Shown here: positions 1 to 7,995 of the stretch, piece after piece
Position numbering within the stretch: position 1 is the first letter of the stretch
Layout of the letters: the number at the start of each line of letters is the position of its first letter
Source: Bacteroidales bacterium
Lineage (GTDB): Bacteria > Bacteroidota > Bacteroidia > Bacteroidales > Dysgonomonadaceae
NCBI GenBank assembly: GCA_012518155.1
Contig: JAAYTC010000069.1
Span: 1-15,061, forward strand
Direction: 5' to 3'
Length of the DNA stretch: 15,061 nt
Notes under the pieces: model-generated
Told to the model about the DNA's origin: nothing
The model's input: only the letters and a program-made list of their open reading frames with translations
Database searches by the model: none
Position numbers and translations under genes: made by a program

Positions 1-898
1 CAATTGAATCCAGTTCGCCTTTGATAAGGGCCTCTTCGGAATCGCTGATATTCTGGAATGGGGTGCGGTTGATGCCGAGGTCCAGCCCAAGTAGCTTCAT
101 GATCCGTTTCCCGGCCACGATATTGCCCCGGTAACGCGCGATCACGTTGATCACCTCCTGCGCGAAGTTCTGGTATTCTACCGCCTTCTCCAGGTTGCCC
201 TTGTTGTACTCGTCGATCACGCCCACCAGCGCGTTCCCGATATAACTCCCCGTACCGCTGATGCCGCCTTGGGCACCGCCCATCACGAGGGCCGGGAGGA
301 TAGTCTCGTCCTGCCCGTGCAGCATATCGAACTTGCCGTTTTCATACAGCATGCACTGGTTGTACTCGTAGAGGCTTTCGAAGGTGTACTTGATTCCAGC
401 CAAGTTGGGGATTCGACCATCCGCTGCCTTCAAGAAGGGCAGCATGGGGAGGAATACACCGTTCAATGCCGGAATATGATAGAAGTAAAAGGGAAGGTCG
501 GGGGCCCCGCACGCGATCTCCTCGCAGTACTTCACCAGCTCTTCCACGCGGCCTGCCTTCGGGAAGGGCGACGCCATCGCCCCGGTGCCGGATGCGCCGA
601 TCTCTTGCGCGTGTCGTGCCATCCGGAAACTGTCCTTGATGCAGGTGGCACCCACGTGCACGATCACCTTGAACCCTTCCGGGGCGACTGATATCCATTT
701 TTCGGCCAGCTTCAGCCGCTCGTCCACCGTGAGCATGTACCCTTCGCCCGATGATCCGTTAATGAAGACGCCGATTAGTCCATTCTTCTGCAATATAGCC
801 GCGTAATCCGCTATCGGACCCATATCTACTTCGCCTTTTTTGTCGAACGGGGTGAAAGGCGCAACGATTAACCCCTTGATCTTATCAAATTGTTTCAT
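1..898 (-). CDS. nanA: N-acetylneuraminate lyase (sialic acid aldolase), C-terminus cut by window edge
   Basis: The gene starts at the ATG at 898 and is still open at base 1, giving 299 residues, so only a few C-terminal residues of a roughly 305-residue family member are missing. It belongs to the DHDPS/NAL class I aldolase family, a TIM barrel that forms a Schiff base. Visible landmarks are the carboxylate-binding loop GSSGEG at residues 48-53 (usually GSTGE), Tyr140 in FYFYH and the Schiff-base Lys170 in GIKYT. The Tyr and Lys positions fit Tyr137/Lys165 of the E. coli enzyme. By family it splits cytoplasmic Neu5Ac into ManNAc and pyruvate. It is the last visible gene of the nan locus, 91 bases after nanT. 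NAL rather than DHDPS is inferred mainly from context (nanT, nanM, nanE) and general resemblance. Confidence 0.9.
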   Translation of the reverse strand, partial: MKQFDKIKGLIVAPFTPFDKKGEVDMGPIADYAAILQKNGLIGVFINGSSGEGYMLTVDERLKLAEKWISVAPEGFKVIVHVGATCIKDSFRMARHAQEIGASGTGAMASPFPKAGRVEELVKYCEEIACGAPDLPFYFYHIPALNGVFLPMLPFLKAADGRIPNLAGIKYTFESLYEYNQCMLYENGKFDMLHGQDETILPALVMGGAQGGISGTGSYIGNALVGVIDEYNKGNLEKAVEYQNFAQEVINVIARYRGNIVAGKRIMKLLGLDLGINRTPFQNISDSEEALIKGELDSI

Positions 899-989
899 AT
901 TGTAGAGAATTTAAACGCGCACACCGTGTATTAAACAGGTTTGATAGCACGGAGCTATGCGTGTGATTTGTTTATGTTTGTTTTGCAAT

Positions 990-2264
990 TTACGCCTTCT
1001 TAATCTCCTCTTCAGGATAGGTCAGTTCATGCTTTGGTTTCACGAAAGCCAACATCAGAATCACTGCCGCCAATACTACGATGGAGAGTTTGCTGAAGTC
1101 GGCCCCTAAGTTGCCCGCATCGGTGGAGCTGCCGAGCATCAGGGTGACTGCGTATCCCGCGAAGACCCCCATCATGTTCATGATGCCGTAGGCGGTCGCC
1201 CGGTAACGCTGCGGGATTATCTGGCAAAGTATTGGCATGTTATTGGTATCGAACATGCCAAAGCCAATCCCGAAGAGCATGGCCGCACCGATCAGTCCCA
1301 CGTACGTGTGGCCGACCCCTAAAAGGATAAGGGAGGGGATGGTGAGGCTCAGTCCGATCACACTGGTGTATATTCTTCCTCGGATGTTCTTCTGCACCCA
1401 TCGGTCGGACAGCGGTCCCCCTATCAGCACGCCGATAAACGATGCGATCGCGATGGAGATAGTCGCCATAGGCCCCGCCTTCGCCATCTCGATGCCCAAA
1501 TTCTCGGCAAAGAGGGTGGGAAGCCAGTTTTTAGTGGCCCATCCCGGGAAGCTGGGCGCCATAAAGTAGAAGAGCAAGATCCAGAAAGAGAGCGTACCCA
1601 GGATCACCCCGAAGGAACTGAAGAGGGATTCTTTCTTGATCCCCACGTCCTGAGGTTTAGGTTGCAGTTTTGCTGTTTTGGTTCCGGCATGCCCCTCCTT
1701 GTCGTGCAATACAAAAACAAGTATGAAGGCATAGATGATGCCGACAATCCCAAACCAGTGGAAAACGGTGTGCCAAGTGAAATTAGCCGCGATGGTCGCC
1801 CCGAACCCCCCGAGGGCTTGTCCCGCGTAGAGGCCCGACATATGGATGCCGATCGCGAGGGAGCGGGTCTTCGAGGTGTGAAAATCGGCGATCATGGCCA
1901 ATCCGGTCGGCAGGTAAAGTGCCTCGCTCACCCCCATGAGCGCACGCAACCAGTAGACCTGTTGGAAGGTCTGCGCGTGGCCCATGCCGTAGGTGACGGC
2001 GGACCAGACGAAGAGACTTCCCACGATCAACCATTTCCGGTTTACCCTATCGGCAATAATGCCCGCGACGGGGCTCATCAACCCGTAGATAAGCAGGAAA
2101 ATGCCCATCACACGTCCGAAGTTCTCGGCGATGGCCAGCTCCTTGATGTCCAGCTGCATGGACGACTGCATGGTGGAGAGCATCTGCCGGTCGAGGTAGT
2201 TGAGCAGGGCGACGAACCAGAGCAGTCCGACGACAATCCAGGGATAATACTTGCTATTTCTCAT
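990..2264 (-). CDS. nanT: MFS sialic acid transporter (NanT-like)
   Basis: This 424-residue protein has about 12 hydrophobic segments and no cleavable signal, as expected of a major facilitator superfamily permease in the inner membrane. The NYLDRQ motif lies in the first helix (residues 23-28), and a motif-A-like GIIADRVNRK lies in the loop after helix 2. A long hydrophilic central loop around residues 190-215 (KEGHAGTKTAKLQ) separates the two six-helix halves. It sits between nanM and nanA, 66 bases after nanM. In B. fragilis and T. forsythia an MFS permease in this position imports free Neu5Ac from the periplasm. Substrate is assigned by context, because the sequence alone only shows an anion/sugar-type MFS carrier. 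Start ATG at 2264 and stop TAA at 990 were both read directly. Confidence 0.85.
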   Translation of the reverse strand: MRNSKYYPWIVVGLLWFVALLNYLDRQMLSTMQSSMQLDIKELAIAENFGRVMGIFLLIYGLMSPVAGIIADRVNRKWLIVGSLFVWSAVTYGMGHAQTFQQVYWLRALMGVSEALYLPTGLAMIADFHTSKTRSLAIGIHMSGLYAGQALGGFGATIAANFTWHTVFHWFGIVGIIYAFILVFVLHDKEGHAGTKTAKLQPKPQDVGIKKESLFSSFGVILGTLSFWILLFYFMAPSFPGWATKNWLPTLFAENLGIEMAKAGPMATISIAIASFIGVLIGGPLSDRWVQKNIRGRIYTSVIGLSLTIPSLILLGVGHTYVGLIGAAMLFGIGFGMFDTNNMPILCQIIPQRYRATAYGIMNMMGVFAGYAVTLMLGSSTDAGNLGADFSKLSIVVLAAVILMLAFVKPKHELTYPEEEIKKA

Positions 2265-2330
2265 ACGATCTGTTTTATAATTGGTTTCCTTCTGTTTATT
2301 CTATTTCTTCGGTCTCTCTTCGATTCGAAA

Positions 2331-3566
2331 CTATTGAACGATTATCTCGCCTTTCCACGTTTCCGGCGACCGCACTCCCGGTTTCAGTTCGCCTTGTACC
2401 GCGTAGAATGTGTATCCTTTCCATACCAGCGTGGTCCCGGCTCGTGCCGCATTGTGCGTTCGGTCGATGGTGCTCCACTCCCCAGTCTTCGTATCGAACA
2501 CGCGGCATTCCGTGTTGAAGCGATAGTAGTCGATGGGTTGGGTCATGTAATGCGATGAAAACTCGTGGTTCCGCTCTCTTTTCTCTTCTTCCGTTAGAGA
2601 GGTGTCGCGTGCGATCTTGTACTGTGTGGTGATCGCGTCCAGGAAGATGTCGTGATTTACGCCGCCCAAGCAGAGGATATACCGATTATCGACCGGCATT
2701 GTCGTCGCTCCTCCCAGTGAGAATGCTTCTCCCGTGTCGGGGTCGACCTGTTCGCCCATCTTCTCCCAAGATCGTACATCGGGATCGTAGCGCAGCACAT
2801 CGATCGCCATGCCTGGCTCCCTTTCGGTATCTCCCCCAAAAAAGCCACCCAGCAGGTAGAGGTATGTTTTTCCCTTTTCCTCCACAGCCGCCATCACCGG
2901 TTGCACCCTTGGCAATCCAGGGAACGGGGGAAGCTCGGTCCAGGTTGAATCGTTCTCTAAGTTGATGCTGTGCAACGTGTTCGAAGGAATACCATTCACG
3001 TTCCCGCCGGCCACGTAGACCGTCGCTCCTATAGCGCAACCGGAAAAATTATCCATGGTTGCCGGAAGCGAGAGAAAAGGGGCCCATTCAACCCCGGGAG
3101 TTAATTCTTTATCGTTTTGTGATCCAATGCTATTTTCCTGTAGCGACACCTTGTAGCAAGAGGCGAGCGACTCCGTGGCCGTGTTGCCTCCTATCCAAAG
3201 TGCGCCACCGGGAATGGGCACCGATACACCGTAGGCCGATGGTTGTGGCAACTTCCCGATGACCTTCCAGAAGCCATTCGCGGGGTCATACGAAAGAATT
3301 TCGTCGTAGAAGGCTTTTGCTCCACCCTCGAATCCCAGTTTTCCGGGGAAATTGGCACCCCCGGCCACGATCAATTGCCCTTCTAGTAACGCGGCATAAG
3401 CGGCTGAAACGCCCTTCGTAAGGTCGCCTTGCAACCCTTCGCTTCCTATTTTATCCCATTCTATTTTCATCGGTTCTTCGTTTGGTTGCTTATTGCACGA
3501 GAAAAGCAGGACGGCAGCGATCCACACGAAAACAGTTCTTTTTATGGTTCTACCCTTTATTCTCAT
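2331..3566 (-). CDS. nanM: N-acetylneuraminate epimerase/mutarotase (NanM-like kelch lipoprotein)
   Basis: This is a kelch-repeat beta-propeller of about 411 residues with an N-terminal lipoprotein signal (VLLFSC-N). Repeated glycine-rich strand motifs are visible, such as IVAGGANFPG, VYVAGGNVNG, YLLGGFFGG and ILCLGGVNHD. GGANFPG is typical of the cyclically permuted mutarotase (NanM/YjhT) family, which interconverts alpha- and beta-Neu5Ac after release by sialidase. It therefore likely acts in the periplasm or at the outer membrane, just before uptake by NanT. I chose the ATG at 3566. A GTG at 3575 in the same frame is possible, but AGGTGAG just upstream of the ATG looks like a ribosome-binding site. 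The TGA of the upstream hexosaminidase overlaps that GTG, and the gap to the ATG is 5 bases, indicating translational coupling. Confidence 0.86.
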   Translation of the reverse strand: MRIKGRTIKRTVFVWIAAVLLFSCNKQPNEEPMKIEWDKIGSEGLQGDLTKGVSAAYAALLEGQLIVAGGANFPGKLGFEGGAKAFYDEILSYDPANGFWKVIGKLPQPSAYGVSVPIPGGALWIGGNTATESLASCYKVSLQENSIGSQNDKELTPGVEWAPFLSLPATMDNFSGCAIGATVYVAGGNVNGIPSNTLHSINLENDSTWTELPPFPGLPRVQPVMAAVEEKGKTYLYLLGGFFGGDTEREPGMAIDVLRYDPDVRSWEKMGEQVDPDTGEAFSLGGATTMPVDNRYILCLGGVNHDIFLDAITTQYKIARDTSLTEEEKRERNHEFSSHYMTQPIDYYRFNTECRVFDTKTGEWSTIDRTHNAARAGTTLVWKGYTFYAVQGELKPGVRSPETWKGEIIVQ

Positions 3567-3571
3567 GATTC

Positions 3572-5271
3572 TCACCTGTTTTCTTTCTCGTTGTTTGTTA
3601 TTTTATCCGGATTATACACCAGATCGGGTATCCGTTCCCTCCCGTCCGGGGTGACAAACACAAAGGTAAACATCCATTTTTGTAATCGTACCTCCGGAGT
3701 CGAAAATCTTCCAATGGGAAGCTTGAGTAACACCTTGTTCCATCCTTTTTCGAGCTGTACGGGGAGTGGGGGACGAGCCGTGAAGTTCTCGTTTTTCAGC
3801 GTGATCTCGTGGCTTCGAACCGTGTTACTGTTTTCCCAAACGGGCGGATCCTGTGGTTTATCATTGATAATAATACGACTCTCCCGGTAATCCCACTTGC
3901 CCGGTGGAGGAGGCAAGTCGCTTTCGGAGCGACTATAGTCTTGCGTGGATACCCAGAGTCCCGCTTCTTGTTGCTTGGGCGACCAGACCCACGTATACGC
4001 GTAGGCGGTATGGTTCTCCCGCGGATCCTCGTAAAAGCCGGGCACGATATCCCACACGTGGCGAAGGTAAACTGCTGCCCCCCCCGCCACGTACGCTCGG
4101 CGAAAGCCAGCATATTGGGATAAAAATGGTTCTGCATCAAAATTTGTTCTTCGTCGGGCAACAGGCGATCGTTCCACACTGCCAGAATGGCTCCCGCCAG
4201 GTCGTCGCTTCCCTGATCGGCGTTGTAGATACGGCTGTTGTACAACGCCACGATGTCCCCGAACGCGTCGAAGTGTTTGATGTAATGAAAACGCGAATCG
4301 ATGGCAGGAATACCCGGTTGCGCCTTGCCGCGGTAACTCCAGAGCTGGGTGGCGTCGATCTCCCCCAACGCGTACTTCCACCCGGGGTTCCACGAGATCA
4401 CCTTTTTGCCGAACGAGCGGATATGGGCGACCATCTCCGGTACGAAATCGGGACGGGTAAATTGCACCTCATCGGTTCCTATGTGAATGTAGGGTAGGTC
4501 AGGAAACACTTCGGTGGCAATCTCTTCCATCAGCCCTTTCAATATCTCCATCCCTCGAGGGGATTGCATATCTACCCCTGTTGCGCGGACAAAAGCGGCG
4601 CTGTGCCCCGGCATATCTATCTCCGGGATTAGAAGGACATGATGTTGTCGGCACCAGTCGGCGATCTCTCTTGCCTCCTCGATGGTGTAATATTGTCTCG
4701 GCAGTCGTTCAAAGTGAACGCTGTCGTTCAGTTCCGGGAAGCGCTTGCTTTCGAGTCGCCATCCTTGGTTCTCGGTCAAGTGCCAGTGGAACACGTTGAT
4801 CTTGTATCGGGAGAGAAGCGCGATCTGTTCCTTCAACTCCTCTACCGAGATGTAACTCCTTCCCACGTCGTGCATAAATCCCCGTACCCGGAAAGCCGGC
4901 CAGTCGGTAATATCGACCAAAGGAAGGTACGCCTTCCCGTTAGCATCCTCCGCCACCAGCTGTTCCAGTGTTTGGCGTGCCCAGTAGCTTCCCTTTTCGG
5001 TTGTCGCCTCAATCAGGATACTGTCCGTTATGATCTTCAGCCGATAGGCCTCTTCTTGGTTGATACCCGCTTCAGGAATTGCCGTTACGAAGCGCGTGGT
5101 AATGGCTGATTCGTCGACCTTCCCCGAGGCGAGCAGGTGTTTTCCCGACTCATGGATGGTCGCCTCTTGCGGCATGGGAAGCAGGTTTAACGATTCGCCG
5201 CCTTTCTCTGAAGTACAAGAAAGAATGAACATCGAAAGGAGGATGAAAATATATCGACAATATCTTGACAT
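3572..5271 (-). pseudogene. GH20 beta-N-acetylhexosaminidase lipoprotein, frameshifted at a G8 tract
   Basis: The N-terminal frame (5271 to about 4086) starts with a lipoprotein signal ending LSC (Cys19). A GH20b-type N-domain follows at about residues 28-125, and then the GH20 barrel with the catalytic Asp267-Glu268 pair in HIGTDEV (usually HIGGDEV). It reads correctly to FAERTWRGG at residues 390-398, then drifts into nonsense and ends at 3796. The natural continuation (AAVYLRHVWD, then a C-terminal beta-sandwich) is in another frame and ends at the TGA at 3572. One more G in the G8 run at 4078-4085 would join the two into a 566-residue enzyme. By family it removes terminal GlcNAc/GalNAc from glycans. 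A GH20 enzyme (NahA) is also part of the T. forsythia sialic acid locus. As written, the product keeps its catalytic pair but loses the barrel end and C-terminal domain. Sequencing error is as likely as a real mutation. Confidence 0.85.
4078..4085. repeat. Homopolymer C8 (G8 on coding strand), frameshift site in GH20 gene
   Basis: Eight consecutive C on the plus strand lie exactly where the GH20 reading frame breaks, after Arg396. With nine bases the codons continue CGG GGG GGG GCA GCA and restore the family-like sequence WRGGAAVYL. The tract could be a sequencing or assembly contraction, or a slippage-prone contingency tract. Confidence 0.8.
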
Positions 5272-5677
5272 GCTGTTTTTGTTTTTATCGGGGTTTCGGG
5301 GTAATAGCTGGCGCTCGTTTAAACTCCGTGCTAAACGTCGACGCGGGGAGTCCCTCCTCGTTTATCAAGTTCCCGGTTGAGAAGGAGGACCATCCGTATC
5401 GGACGAACCGTGGATTTTTCACTTTCGTCGAGTAAACACGGATCCTCTCGCCCGTAATTTCGGCCGTCGCGGGGTAGAAGAGTCCCGGGTATTCGGCCAG
5501 TTCGAATCCCCGAAGCGGCCCCCTATCGGATGGGCTTAATCCCTCGGCATGATCAAACGAGACGAATGTTGTATCCTCTTTAAAAGATGCTCCCCTGAAG
5601 AGGGGACCCGAAGGTACGATCGACTTCATACCATAGGTGTGATGCAGTGCCAACCGCGCGAGTCGCTCGCCGACCTG

Positions 5678-5684
5678 TTTTTTT
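5678..5684. repeat. Homopolymer T7 (A7 on coding strand), frameshift site in nanS remnant
   Basis: Seven T on the plus strand mark the point where the esterase-like sequence leaves one frame (VHPREK) and resumes in another (VGERLARLALHH). Eight bases would restore a single frame. This is the second one-base homopolymer contraction within about 1.6 kb. Confidence 0.75.
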
Positions 5685-5869
5685 CTCTGGGGTGCACGTC
5701 GGTGCTATCGCCCAAGTCGGACGAAACCGCCATGCCGCTGTTCGGTACCATTGATAACAAGCGTCGCTGGCTATCTCTAAAGTGCCCCCACGTCTCCCGG
5801 CCCACCGCCATGCTCGAGAGCTGCACGTAGTAGAATGGTAGGTCGATTTTCCACGCCTCTCTCCAGCTT

Positions 5870-6523
5870 TCAACGAGGGTGTTTCATTACTTCCATCGAT
5901 TCGATGTCGTTGGGGTTGATATCGCTCAAGCTGGGACGAACCATGCCATCAACAATAATCAGGGGCGATCCGGAACCGTCGAAGTTAGTTCCACCACGCA
6001 GGATTATTCGAGGTGTGGCTCCCGGGTCCCCGCTCGATTGGATAACTCGTAGCCCGGAAACGGCACCAGAGAGAGCTTGCGCGGGGTTCGCGAAAATTCC
6101 TTTCGATAATGTTTCGTTGGTTACCTTTGAAATGGAGTTGGTTGATTTACTCCGCAATTGAGTACCCCCATAACCGGTGACCACTATCTCATCCAATAGT
6201 TCAGAATCTTCTTGCAGCACAATATTAAATGTTGTTTGTCCTGCAACAGAAATATCTTGTGTGGCATAACCTACGTAAGATATAACGAGTGTCGCGTTCG
6301 ATGGAACATCGGTCAGCGTGAAGTTCCCGTCGAAGTCAGTAACCGTTCCGTGCGTGGCATCGCCTTGCACTACAATTGTTGCACCAATAACCGGTTCTTT
6401 GAACGCGGCATCGGTTACAGTTCCCCTAACAGTGATGTTTTGGGCAACCAACGGATAAGACACAAGCCATATAAATATGAACAAAATGCCTTTGAGCATG
6501 TGATTTAATTGACTTTTCATCAT
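5870..6523 (-). pseudogene. nanO: SusC-like TonB-dependent sialic acid transporter, N-terminal fragment (NanO)
   Basis: About 217 residues remain of a receptor that is normally around 1000 or more. From the ATG at 6523 there is a signal peptide ending LVAQ, then a carboxypeptidase-regulatory-like domain (ITVRGTVTD to VLQEDSE), a TonB-box-like EIVVTGYG, and the start of the plug domain (ALSGAVSGL, IILRGGTNFDGSGSPLIIVDG, DIESMEVMK). After MEVMK the family normally continues into DAxA(T/A)xYG, but here the frame reads HPR and stops at 5870. The DNA just before this belongs to the esterase. The whole outer-membrane barrel is therefore absent, and no SusD partner follows. An upstream in-frame ATG at 6580 exists, but its extra residues do not look like a signal peptide. 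By context this would have been the outer-membrane Neu5Ac importer. It lies 66 bases after nanE. Confidence 0.85.
5878..5884. other. Junction where nanO sequence is joined to nanS sequence
   Basis: SusC-type coding sequence is recognisable down to the AAA codon at 5884-5882. Esterase-type coding sequence is recognisable from the ACC codon at 5880-5878, in a different frame that meets a TGA at 5886-5884. No spacer, insertion sequence or terminal repeat lies between them. This marks a deletion, recombination or assembly join. Confidence 0.75.
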
Positions 6524-6589
6524 TCTCTCTAATTTGGTTTGTTGATGTTTTTGATAATCCTGAAAACCTATTCTTCCCAATATGTTTAA

Positions 6590-7798
6590 TTATTTGATGT
6601 AGAATTCATTTTCTGCCATAACTTTTTCTCGATTAATCTCTTCCAATGTTTTCCAGCACTGGTAGAGTCCTCTTGGCACGTGGAAGCACCCTTTCCATTT
6701 GCCTCCCTTCAAATCAAGGAGCACCTCTCCTTGACGGTTCAAGTAACCCCACCACTCGGGGTGTTCTTGATCTTTAAAATGGTTCCAAGTGTAGTCGTGT
6801 ACTTTTTGAAACCATTGTAAACATTCGTTTGACCCGGTGAGTTGATATCCCTTTAATAATGAGATCAATGTTTCCACGTGTACCCACCAGAGTTTTTGGT
6901 CCCACTCTAACTGTTGGGGCGGGTGTCCTTTCCTGTCCATGAAATAGAAGATGCCACCATGTTTTTTGTCCCATCCATACTCGATGGTCTTCAGTGTGGT
7001 TTCTACCGCTTGATTAATCAATTCAGGCCGTTTAAGTCTTACAGCCAGATCCATGATGAACCACATAGCCTCAATCCCGTGCCCTGGATTTACTAGGCGG
7101 CCGTCGAAGGTGTCCGAGAGAGTACCGTCTTGATTCAGGTGTTCCACGACAATTCCTCCCAATTCTGGACGGAGAAATACCTCCATCACCTCGTGAATAC
7201 ACTCCTCCATAGTCTTAATCACGGTTTCATTATCCAGTAGATGTTCGATCTCTAGGGTGAGGTTGCTAAGGATCATGGGCAATGAAAACGATGTCAAGTT
7301 GCGTGTGCCCGGGTAAGCCTTGTTCCATTTTCCTTTTGGGTTGCCTTGCTTCGCGAGGATAATTTCAAATGTACGTTTAGCAATCTCTGCATACTCCTGG
7401 TTGCCGGTAGCCAGGCTGAGTTGGCCGAATCCCATGGCTGCAAAGGTGTAAGAAAATATGTTATAAGGCTCCACTAGCGGTTTTCCCTCGCGGGTCAACG
7501 AGAAATACCAGTTGAAGTTGCCATCGTGGCCATGCTTTTTCAAGAACTCAGCACCTTGAATAGCGCAATCGAGCCAATCTCGTCGTTTCTCCACCTTGTT
7601 ATATAGCATGGAAAATAGCCATACTTGTCTCCCCTGGAGCCAAATAAACTTGTCGGTGTCAAACACGTTTCCCTGCCTATCTAAGCAAGTGAAGTAACCA
7701 CCAAACTCGGTGTCCTGTGACTTGGATAACCAAAAAGGAACTACATTGTCCAGTAATTCCGTTTTATATAATATCTGTAATTTATTAAAATCTGTCAT
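6590..7798 (-). CDS. nanE: N-acylglucosamine 2-epimerase (RenBP-type NanE)
   Basis: This 402-residue protein belongs to the AGE/RenBP (alpha/alpha)6-barrel family and has the usual length. Conserved positions are present: FGGYF (32-36), Arg57 in WLQGRQVW, His240 in NPGHGIEAMW and His373 in FHVPRG. These match the family's catalytic histidines and substrate-binding arginine. By family it interconverts ManNAc and GlcNAc in the cytoplasm. In B. fragilis this type of epimerase is the NanE that carries sialic acid catabolism from NanA's product ManNAc to GlcNAc. It is the first gene of the nan block, with 197 bases of non-coding DNA upstream (direct repeats, hairpins), so a promoter there is likely. 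All key residues are intact, unlike the two remnants that follow. Cellobiose 2-epimerase is the main alternative, but the context favours ManNAc. Confidence 0.9.
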   Translation of the reverse strand: MTDFNKLQILYKTELLDNVVPFWLSKSQDTEFGGYFTCLDRQGNVFDTDKFIWLQGRQVWLFSMLYNKVEKRRDWLDCAIQGAEFLKKHGHDGNFNWYFSLTREGKPLVEPYNIFSYTFAAMGFGQLSLATGNQEYAEIAKRTFEIILAKQGNPKGKWNKAYPGTRNLTSFSLPMILSNLTLEIEHLLDNETVIKTMEECIHEVMEVFLRPELGGIVVEHLNQDGTLSDTFDGRLVNPGHGIEAMWFIMDLAVRLKRPELINQAVETTLKTIEYGWDKKHGGIFYFMDRKGHPPQQLEWDQKLWWVHVETLISLLKGYQLTGSNECLQWFQKVHDYTWNHFKDQEHPEWWGYLNRQGEVLLDLKGGKWKGCFHVPRGLYQCWKTLEEINREKVMAENEFYIK

Positions 7799-7851
7799 TG
7801 TTCTGCCTGTTTGGTCTAGATGAAGAGCGCATTATCTGCTCGCTAAATCTT

Positions 7852-7906
7852 TATATGCAACATCTACTGTAAAATAAATCATTAGATTTCATATATGCAA
7901 GATATA
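7852..7906 (-). promoter_or_regulatory. Two 15-base direct repeats upstream of nanE
   Basis: Plus-strand copies at 7852-7866 (TATATGCAACATCTA) and 7892-7906 (TATATGCAAGATATA) match at 13 of 15 bases and are spaced exactly 40 bases start to start, about four helical turns. They lie about 54 and 94 bases upstream of the nanE ATG, in the only sizeable gap before the nan genes. They could be paired regulator sites. I found no clear TAnnTTTG box in this gap. Confidence 0.4.
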
Positions 7907-7945
7907 AATGAAAATAATTTATTAAATAGGGTGTAGTTAATGATG

Positions 7946-7970
7946 TTTAACTGTTTATTGTTAAAAACAG
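7946..7970 (-). terminator. Weak overlapping hairpins after the GH16 fragment
   Basis: Two 6-base stems share bases. TTTAAC (7946-7951) pairs with GTTAAA (7960-7965), and CTGTTT (7951-7956) pairs with AAACAG (7965-7970), each with an 8-base loop. They start 26 bases downstream of the GH16 stop. They could be a weak terminator or an RNA switch, but they are AT-rich and may be chance. Confidence 0.22.
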
Positions 7971-7995
7971 CTTATGTGTAGTAAGTGAAGATATC

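Larger units (their letters stand above)
5285..5884 (-). pseudogene. nanS: Sialate O-acetylesterase (NanS/SASA family), C-terminal remnant with frameshift
   Basis: Only the C-terminal part of an SGNH-type sialate O-acetylesterase remains, about 200 residues with no start codon. The first frame (from about 5884) gives TLVESWREAW, LPFYYVQLSS, HFRDSQRRLL and GMAVSSDLGDSTDVHP. The last contains the conserved DxxH block with the catalytic histidine. It then shifts frame at an A7 run (5678-5684). One added A gives REKKQVGERLARLALHHTYG and continues into a C-terminal beta-sandwich ending at 5285. The nucleophile-serine block and at least half the protein are missing at the 5' side, where nanO sequence begins instead. 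The family removes O-acetyl groups from sialic acids so that sialidase and lyase can act. The stop is 13 bases before the hexosaminidase start. It cannot be functional as written. Confidence 0.82.

Noticed and set aside
269..691. 140-residue plus-strand open frame inside nanA
   Set aside because: It lies opposite strongly conserved aldolase coding sequence with catalytic residues on the minus strand, and it resembles no family I know.
899..989. Hairpin-like bits (ACACcGTGT, TAGCacggaGCTA) between nanT and nanA
   Set aside because: The stems are only four bases, with no U-tract or conserved layout, so they are not distinguishable from chance.
1662..2558. 298-residue plus-strand open frame across nanT and nanM
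   Set aside because: It is antisense to two well-supported genes, bridges their gap, and its translation has low-complexity, domain-free composition. It is a shadow of GC-rich coding DNA.
3566..3575. GTG start for nanM at 3575
   Set aside because: The ATG nine bases downstream has AGGTGAG at suitable spacing and gives a compact lipoprotein signal. The GTG overlaps the upstream TGA and remains only a possible alternative.
5870..6580. A natural short SusC-plug protein of 217-236 residues
   Set aside because: A signal peptide, regulatory domain and half plug without a barrel is not a known functional unit, and the sequence breaks mid-motif directly against esterase DNA.
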